A DNA stretch of 21,111 bases from Carex sylvatica (taxonomy: Eukaryota; Streptophyta; Magnoliopsida; Poales; Cyperaceae), in NCBI GenBank assembly GCA_964058845.1, contig CAXKVR010000169.1, positions 1 through 21,111 of the forward strand. Direction: 5' to 3'. The position numbers were made by a program, and so were the translations under genes. This document shows, one piece after another, positions 19,603 through 21,111 of the stretch (positions within the stretch are counted from its first letter, which is position 1; each line of letters starts with the position of its first letter). Below the pieces are notes generated by a model. That model was not told where the DNA came from, ran no database searches, and was given only the letters and a program-made list of their open reading frames with translations.

Positions 19603-19664
19603 CTCATATTTGACATATTTAGAGGATCAGAACGTGCCAAACTATATGTCAGCTTCTGATCAGC
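19603..19664 (-). pseudogene. THP1: THP1 pseudogene exon: ADQKLTYSLARSDP...NMR
   Basis: The exon is 62 nt, with acceptor TGAATAG and donor GTAATT, and ends in phase 2 so that AG+A makes the R before MILKYL. The first part matches the family; SDPLNMSNM is more divergent. Confidence 0.88.
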
Positions 19665-19767
19665 CTATTCACATAAGAAAACAAATACATGTTTATGTTA
19701 CAAATGAAATACTGAAAACCCCATATCTTCAAATTCAATGAAAGACATGGTATTAGTTTATACTCAC

Positions 19768-19824
19768 AGCGAGAACATTTTCATTAAAAACCTCCAAACG
19801 ACCTGTGTAATACATATAAGTCAC
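19768..19824 (-). pseudogene. THP1: THP1 pseudogene exon: VTYMYYTGRLEVFNENVLA
   Basis: The exon is 57 nt (19 codons), with acceptor CTCACAG, donor GTGAGT and phase 0 on both sides. It is intact and matches the family almost completely. Confidence 0.92.
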
Positions 19825-19929
19825 CTGTGAGACAATTTAAGAAAAATGTAAAACAACAAACACGAAAACCAAATATTGCAACTTTTAGAATTCACATCTA
19901 AAGAAAACAATAAATTTCAAAATGAAAAC

Positions 19930-20019
19930 CTTGTCTGTTACATGAAAGTCCTCAAAATCAAATATACGAGCAGTCTCTATACTCCTTATCACACTGCGAC
20001 ATAGATGAACTGTGCCAAG
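19930..20019 (-). pseudogene. THP1: THP1 pseudogene exon: LGTVHLCRSVIRSIETARIF...TDK
   Basis: The exon is 90 nt (30 codons), with acceptor CTGCAG, donor GTTTTC, phase 0 on both sides and no lesion. It is one of the best conserved stretches: LCRSVIRSIETARIFDFE is identical to my memory of the Arabidopsis protein. Confidence 0.9.
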
Positions 20020-20097
20020 CTGCAGGTTTAAGGCAAAATGTTAATTTTGCTTTTGATCACCAACTAATATCTCCATGCTAGCTAGGCTCCTTTATAG

Positions 20098-20111
20098 GGA
20101 GAGAGAGAGAC
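20098..20111 (-). repeat. Short (GA)n tract at a THP1 splice donor
   Basis: GGGAGAGAGAGAGAC on + reads as GTCTCTCTCTC on -, directly after the AAG that ends the first recognised THP1 exon. Confidence 0.8.
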
Positions 20112-20177
20112 CTTACAGTATATTTTAAATAATTGACAAGTCATATACAGAGCTCCAACACGCTTAGGTCCTTTTCC
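20112..20177 (-). pseudogene. THP1: THP1 pseudogene exon: GKGPKRVGALYMTCQLFKIYCK part
   Basis: This is the 5'-most exon I can identify. It ends AAG before GTCTCTCTC at 20111-20110, in phase 0 with the next exon. Its 5' border is unclear: the expected AG is not visible before GGAAAAGG, and the preceding T-rich or A-rich DNA does not match the expected MKVFGVLAG residues. The splice acceptor may be mutated, or the gene may be broken here. Confidence 0.75.
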
Positions 20178-20449
20178 ATGTTTGAGATATATTGTTAAAT
20201 TACTTTTATAATTAAACAATACAACCGCATATATACACTATAAACACATGCAAAACTAAGTAGTTACACAGACTCATGTAATGACAAGTTGTGTAGCTAA
20301 TCAGAGGGAGCAACATTCCAAAAAATCTTAGCTTATACTAATCTGTCTACCAGTTAGTAACTAGATAAACTGCTCCAGAAGGAAGTGCCGGCAAAATTCA
20401 TCTGCAAATTTAATCAAGTACTCTTACCTTTTTCCTATTCCTTTGCCTA
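20178..20449. other. A/T-rich sequence upstream of the THP1 remnant
   Basis: I found no THP1 exon here. On -, a donor-like AAAAAGGTAAGAG (near 20428) and an acceptor-like AAATTTGCAG (near 20404) are followed by a short open stretch DEFCRHFLLEQFI. I cannot assign it. Confidence 0.4.
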
Positions 20450-20560
20450 TTAACTGCATTTCAGGGTCGGGTTCTTGCCTTGCATAGCGGTATGATTAAG
20501 AGATGCAATGTCATATGCAAGGATAGTTTTGCCAGTTTCTTTACAGAAATTGAGTGCCAT
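20450..20560 (-). CDS. Unassigned short reading frame (36 codons), possible exon relic
   Basis: Reading from ATG at 20560 gives MALNFCKETGKTILAYDIAS and then LNHTAMQG, up to TAA at 20450. The frame is open further upstream as KIKFSGTY, after an acceptor-like ATATTTAG. The composition is protein-like and richer in G/C than the flanks, so it may be a relic exon. I do not recognise the family, and it does not fit the missing THP1 N-terminus as I remember it. Confidence 0.3.
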   Translation of the reverse strand: MALNFCKETGKTILAYDIASLNHTAMQGKNPTLKCS

Positions 20561-20699
20561 ATATGTGCCACTAAATTTTATCTTAACTAAATATGAAAAA
20601 ATCACAAACATTACATTGGTAAAAGGACTGAGATTTCGAATTGCTAGCTAGTAGTGTTCTATCTTAACAAATTAAAAAGGCTACATAATTACTATTAGT
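20561..20699. other. A/T-rich spacer
   Basis: No feature supported beyond a possible upstream extension of the short reading frame on -. Confidence 0.5.
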
Positions 20700-20930
20700 T
20701 AACATTAGAAGAAGACGAGGGGCTGGATGATCGGAGGAGACCTAATTTTTATCTTTTGCATGAAAGAAGTAACGACGATGAGCCTTCGTCTCTCCTCTTC
20801 AGAATCTAATCTAGGGTTTCGTCAGGTGGTGAGCGAGAGGAGTTTGAGGAGAGGCTGTGTGTGTGACAGAGAAGAGGCGACGAAGGGGGGTCAGGGGGCA
20901 CGGAGGGGAAAAGGGAGAGAGGGTAAGTAC
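20700..20930 (+). promoter_or_regulatory. Candidate 5' leader/first exon of a gene to the right
   Basis: Base composition changes sharply here to G- and purine-rich sequence (GAAGAAGACGAGG..., GGGGGTCAGGGGGCACGG). It contains CTAGGGTTTCG, the AAACCCTAG telo-box type element common near plant transcription starts, and ends at GAGAGGGTAAGTACTC, a strong splice donor on + at 20921. A long leader with a donor would suit a + gene continuing past the window. The alternative is a CT-rich leader of a - strand gene. The 107-codon frame from 20727 runs through the donor, and I do not believe it. Confidence 0.4.
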
Positions 20931-21111
20931 TCTATTCTATTCTTCTATTCTGTTGGCGAAGAGAGAGGTTTGAGGAAATCAACTGGAGGAGAATGGAAGC
21001 ATCAAATTAAATTTTCTACTTACGGAGTACTATTCCAATTTTGCCGTTGATTGATCAATAAATAGTTCTAATTCATTGGTCCATATTTGCTCCTGTAGCA
21101 GCGGTGCATCC
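20931..21111. other. Unassigned sequence at right edge
   Basis: A/T-rich sequence after the candidate donor, consistent with the start of an intron. No other feature seen. Confidence 0.4.

Larger units (their letters stand above)
16713..20177 (-). pseudogene. THP1: Decayed THP1/EER5-like gene (PCI-domain TREX-2 subunit)
   Basis: THP1 (EER5) is the PCI-domain subunit of plant TREX-2, which couples transcription to mRNA export at the nuclear pore. Nine exons are recognisable in the right order on the - strand: GPKRVGALYMTCQLFKIYCK, LGTVHLCRSVIRSIETARIF, VTYMYYTGRLEVFNENVLA, ADQKLTYSLARSDP, MILKYLIPVKLSIG, YSGVIDALKTGDVRLLRQAL, FLRSGVYLVL, YMIRKKKDPYKAHQ and MLIYKNLVK*YFAHKSKVCV. Several correspond nearly residue for residue to the C-terminal half of Arabidopsis EER5 (about 410 residues), as I remember it. 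Most exons keep GT and AG borders with matching phases. Lesions are a 2-bp insertion near 19427, an exon broken after ..YLVL at 17153, a frameshift after AHQ near 17006, TAG at 16957-16959 and TAA at 16788-16790. The N-terminal half was not found up to 21111. A solo LTR sits in one intron. It cannot encode the full protein. Confidence 0.9.

Noticed and set aside
20760..20800. Possible THP1 first exon on - (KAHRRYFF resembling GEAHRR)
   Set aside because: Only four residues agree, there is no ATG in frame upstream and a TGA lies just before it; most likely chance.
20727..21050. 107-codon open frame on +
   Set aside because: Low-complexity R/G/E-rich translation of purine-rich DNA that runs through a strong splice donor at 20921; no domain recognised.

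Overview
The window is nuclear DNA of a flowering plant, most likely a eudicot; I cannot name the species. The signs are long A/T-rich non-coding stretches, GT-AG introns, plant gene remnants and an LTR-retrotransposon remnant. Nothing points to a bacterial or viral genome, and I see no intact protein-coding gene.

Layout. (1) Positions 1-15518 are one head-to-tail satellite array, cut by the left edge of the window. I could parse it by eye into 72 complete monomers plus one broken one. Monomers are joined at GATATC, and there are three length classes: long L (299-302 bp, 29 copies), short S (158-159 bp, 37 copies; an L lacking about 143 bp) and shorter D (140 bp, 6 copies; an S lacking a further 18 bp). 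The left two thirds are organised into higher-order repeats, each starting with a D monomer. Two adjacent blocks of 2774 and 2773 bp are nearly identical. The right edge (13038-15518) is made only of L monomers, is more diverged, and looks like the older flank. (2) At 15519 the array stops abruptly in intron-like sequence. The last two exons of a gene resembling plant AUGMIN subunit 5 follow on the + strand, with a TGA before the expected end. (3) 16713-20177 holds, on the - strand, nine recognisable exons of a gene matching plant THP1/EER5 (the PCI-domain subunit of the TREX-2 mRNA export complex). It has frameshifts, two in-frame stops, one truncated exon and no 5' half, so it is a pseudogene. 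(4) One THP1 intron carries a 1441-bp solo LTR (17946-19386, TG...CA ends, 5-bp target duplication GTACC), inserted 4 bp from a splice donor. The LTR contains a cluster of perfect GC-rich palindromes. (5) 20178-21111 is mostly A/T-rich sequence with one unassigned short reading frame and, near 20700-20930, a purine-rich stretch resembling the leader of a gene that would lie to the right.

The two gene remnants face each other tail to tail, with about 600 bp between their 3' ends. The picture is a decaying genic segment at the edge of a satellite that has expanded recently. The most interesting signals are the satellite's evolutionary record (higher-order blocks, chimeric junction monomers, age gradient), its exon-like cassette flanked by splice-like sequences, and the satellite/intron boundary. 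Family names for the gene remnants rest on my memory of the Arabidopsis proteins, not on a search.
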